Shown here piece after piece: positions 62,746 to 64,000 of a stretch of 64,000 nucleotides of DNA. The notes below the pieces were generated by a model. It was not told where the DNA came from. It saw only the letters and a program-made list of their open reading frames with translations, and did no database searches. Position 1 is the first letter of the stretch. Every line of letters starts with the position of its first letter. The stretch covers positions 8,264,605-8,328,604 of the forward strand of contig OX030956.1 of the NCBI GenBank assembly GCA_943735955.1, given 5' to 3'. Position numbers and translations under genes: made by a program. This DNA comes from Piscicola geometra. Lineage: Eukaryota > Annelida > Clitellata > Hirudinida > Piscicolidae.

Positions 62746-64000
62746 TAAGTTAGTTAGTTAGTGGCCACCATTATTGCGATGGCTGTAAGCTGGAGATGAT
62801 ATAGTTTGCGTGTTCATTTCATGTATGTGCGTGCGTGTGTTTGGATGTGTTTGTGTGTGCGTTTGTTTGAATGTTTGTGTGTGTGTGTTGATGTATGTAT
62901 CGATGTTTGTGTACGTGTGTTTGCATGTGCTTGTGGACGGAGACTGCATCTTCACACCCATGGTTAGTGCATTCTTCTCGCAACTTAGTCCTTGTTTTAG
63001 AACTGCATTGAATTTCGACCATCATCATCATCTCCACACTCATCGTAATCATCATCACCATCATCATAATCATAACCACCATCATCATCATCATCACCTC
63101 TACCATCGTGATGACTATAGGATCTTTCAATACAACTTTTACAAACACTTTTGACCAATCTTACGTTTACATGTTTACAATTACGATATGGTCTTGTTGA
63201 TGGTAATTATGACGTTTATTATTATTTATTGCTGTTAATTTTTTTGTTATTGTTGTTGTTATTGTTATTGTTGTTGTTATTGTTGTTATCGTTATTATTC
63301 TCACCACGGAGTTTGGTGTTATTCTGGTCCAATTAACGAATGCAATTAGGAAATTTTGGTTGTATGTGGATGTCCTCTGACCCATCTTCACGTGATCATC
63401 ATCATCGTTATCCTCATACTACACTACCATCATCATCATCACTCTCCTACAATCATCACTATCATCATCATCAACATGTTCACTAAAATACTATAATATT
63501 ATAATTTTCATCATCATCATCACTACACTACCATAATCATAATTATCAACATCATCATCCTCATCACACATAATGATGAACACTTCACCACCACATCATC
63601 ATTCCTCCAGAGATCTAACCAACTCCACCATTGTTTCTTCCTCCTTCTCCTTACATTCCTTTGGCACTTCTTGAGTTAGTTGATGACGCACACACCAATT
63701 TTGTTATTAGCATTTATTTGAAACTACGCGCTGATCTTCTCGCCTTTCTAGTCTCAGTCCATTAGTCAGTCCCTTAGTCAGTTCCTTAGTCAGTTCCTTA
63801 GTCAGTCCCTTAGTCAGCTCCTTAGTCAGTCCCTTAGTCAGTTCCTTAGTCAGTTCCTCTGGTCTCAGCTCCTTCTAGTCATTTCCCTAGTCAGCTCTCT
63901 GGCCATTCCATGCGAGCATTTCTCCATTTTTTCTGTTTCCAATAGCATTTTATTGAGCACACCATTCCGTTGGAAATTTATGTTAGCTTTTTTTTGCACC
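62746..64000. other. repeat-rich right end, no gene seen
   Basis: Contains GT-rich DNA (62820-62935), (CAT)n near 63020-63100 and 63395-63600, (TTGTTA)n at 63235-63300 and a 12-bp TTAGTCAGTTCC array at about 63755-63880. No supported ORF or RNA gene. Confidence 0.6.
63755..63880. repeat. 12-bp TTAGTCAGTTCC minisatellite
   Basis: About ten units with CCC/TCC/CTC variation at the end of each. Confidence 0.93.

Overview
This is nuclear DNA of an invertebrate animal. Genes are split by GT-AG introns, there are tRNA-derived SINEs, a CR1/L2-type LINE, hAT elements, a Pol III tRNA gene and very many microsatellites and minisatellites. SIRT5, ZFYVE21, ESS2, CEBPZ, RBM7, KCTD and CYLD homologues together suggest a slowly evolving protostome, perhaps a lophotrochozoan. 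The exact taxon cannot be fixed from the sequence. Gene models below were assembled by eye from splice sites, reading phase and remembered family motifs, without alignments.

Layout from left to right: the first three coding exons of a sodium/proton exchanger (minus, rest off the left edge); ZFYVE21 (plus), with a 5.75-kb intron full of DNA transposons; a ZNF395/ZNF704/SLC2A4RG-type zinc-finger and C-clamp factor (plus, 8 exons); SIRT5 (minus, 9 exons) head to head with ESS2/DGCR14 (plus, 8 exons); CEBPZ/NOC1 (minus, 23 exons) tail to tail with ESS2 and head to head with intronless RBM7 (plus); a two-exon KCTD gene (minus); a block of retrotransposon relics holding a small hAT element; CYLD (plus, 20 exons), whose introns hold a tRNA-Asp gene and a LINE; then repeat-rich DNA to the right edge.

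Most coding exons are short islands between tandem repeats, and several splice acceptors are the end of a (CA)n or (CAC)n run. Many long open frames here are translated repeats, not genes. Shared functional themes are limited: ESS2 (splicing), RBM7 (nuclear exosome targeting) and CEBPZ (ribosome assembly) act in RNA metabolism and lie together, with CEBPZ and RBM7 sharing a 178-bp divergent promoter.

The most notable points are: (1) the CYLD homologue keeps the catalytic Cys but has Lys in place of the catalytic His and His in place of the catalytic Asp, so it may be a pseudo-deubiquitinase; (2) a tRNA-headed SINE family shares its 3' tail with the LINE inside CYLD, which suggests a SINE/LINE pair; (3) a 22-nt CEBPZ micro-exon sits about 40 bp from a 1.4-kb two-variant 10-bp minisatellite; (4) two hAT-type elements carry arrays of short GC-rich subterminal motifs; (5) a near-perfect long hairpin lies just upstream of CYLD.
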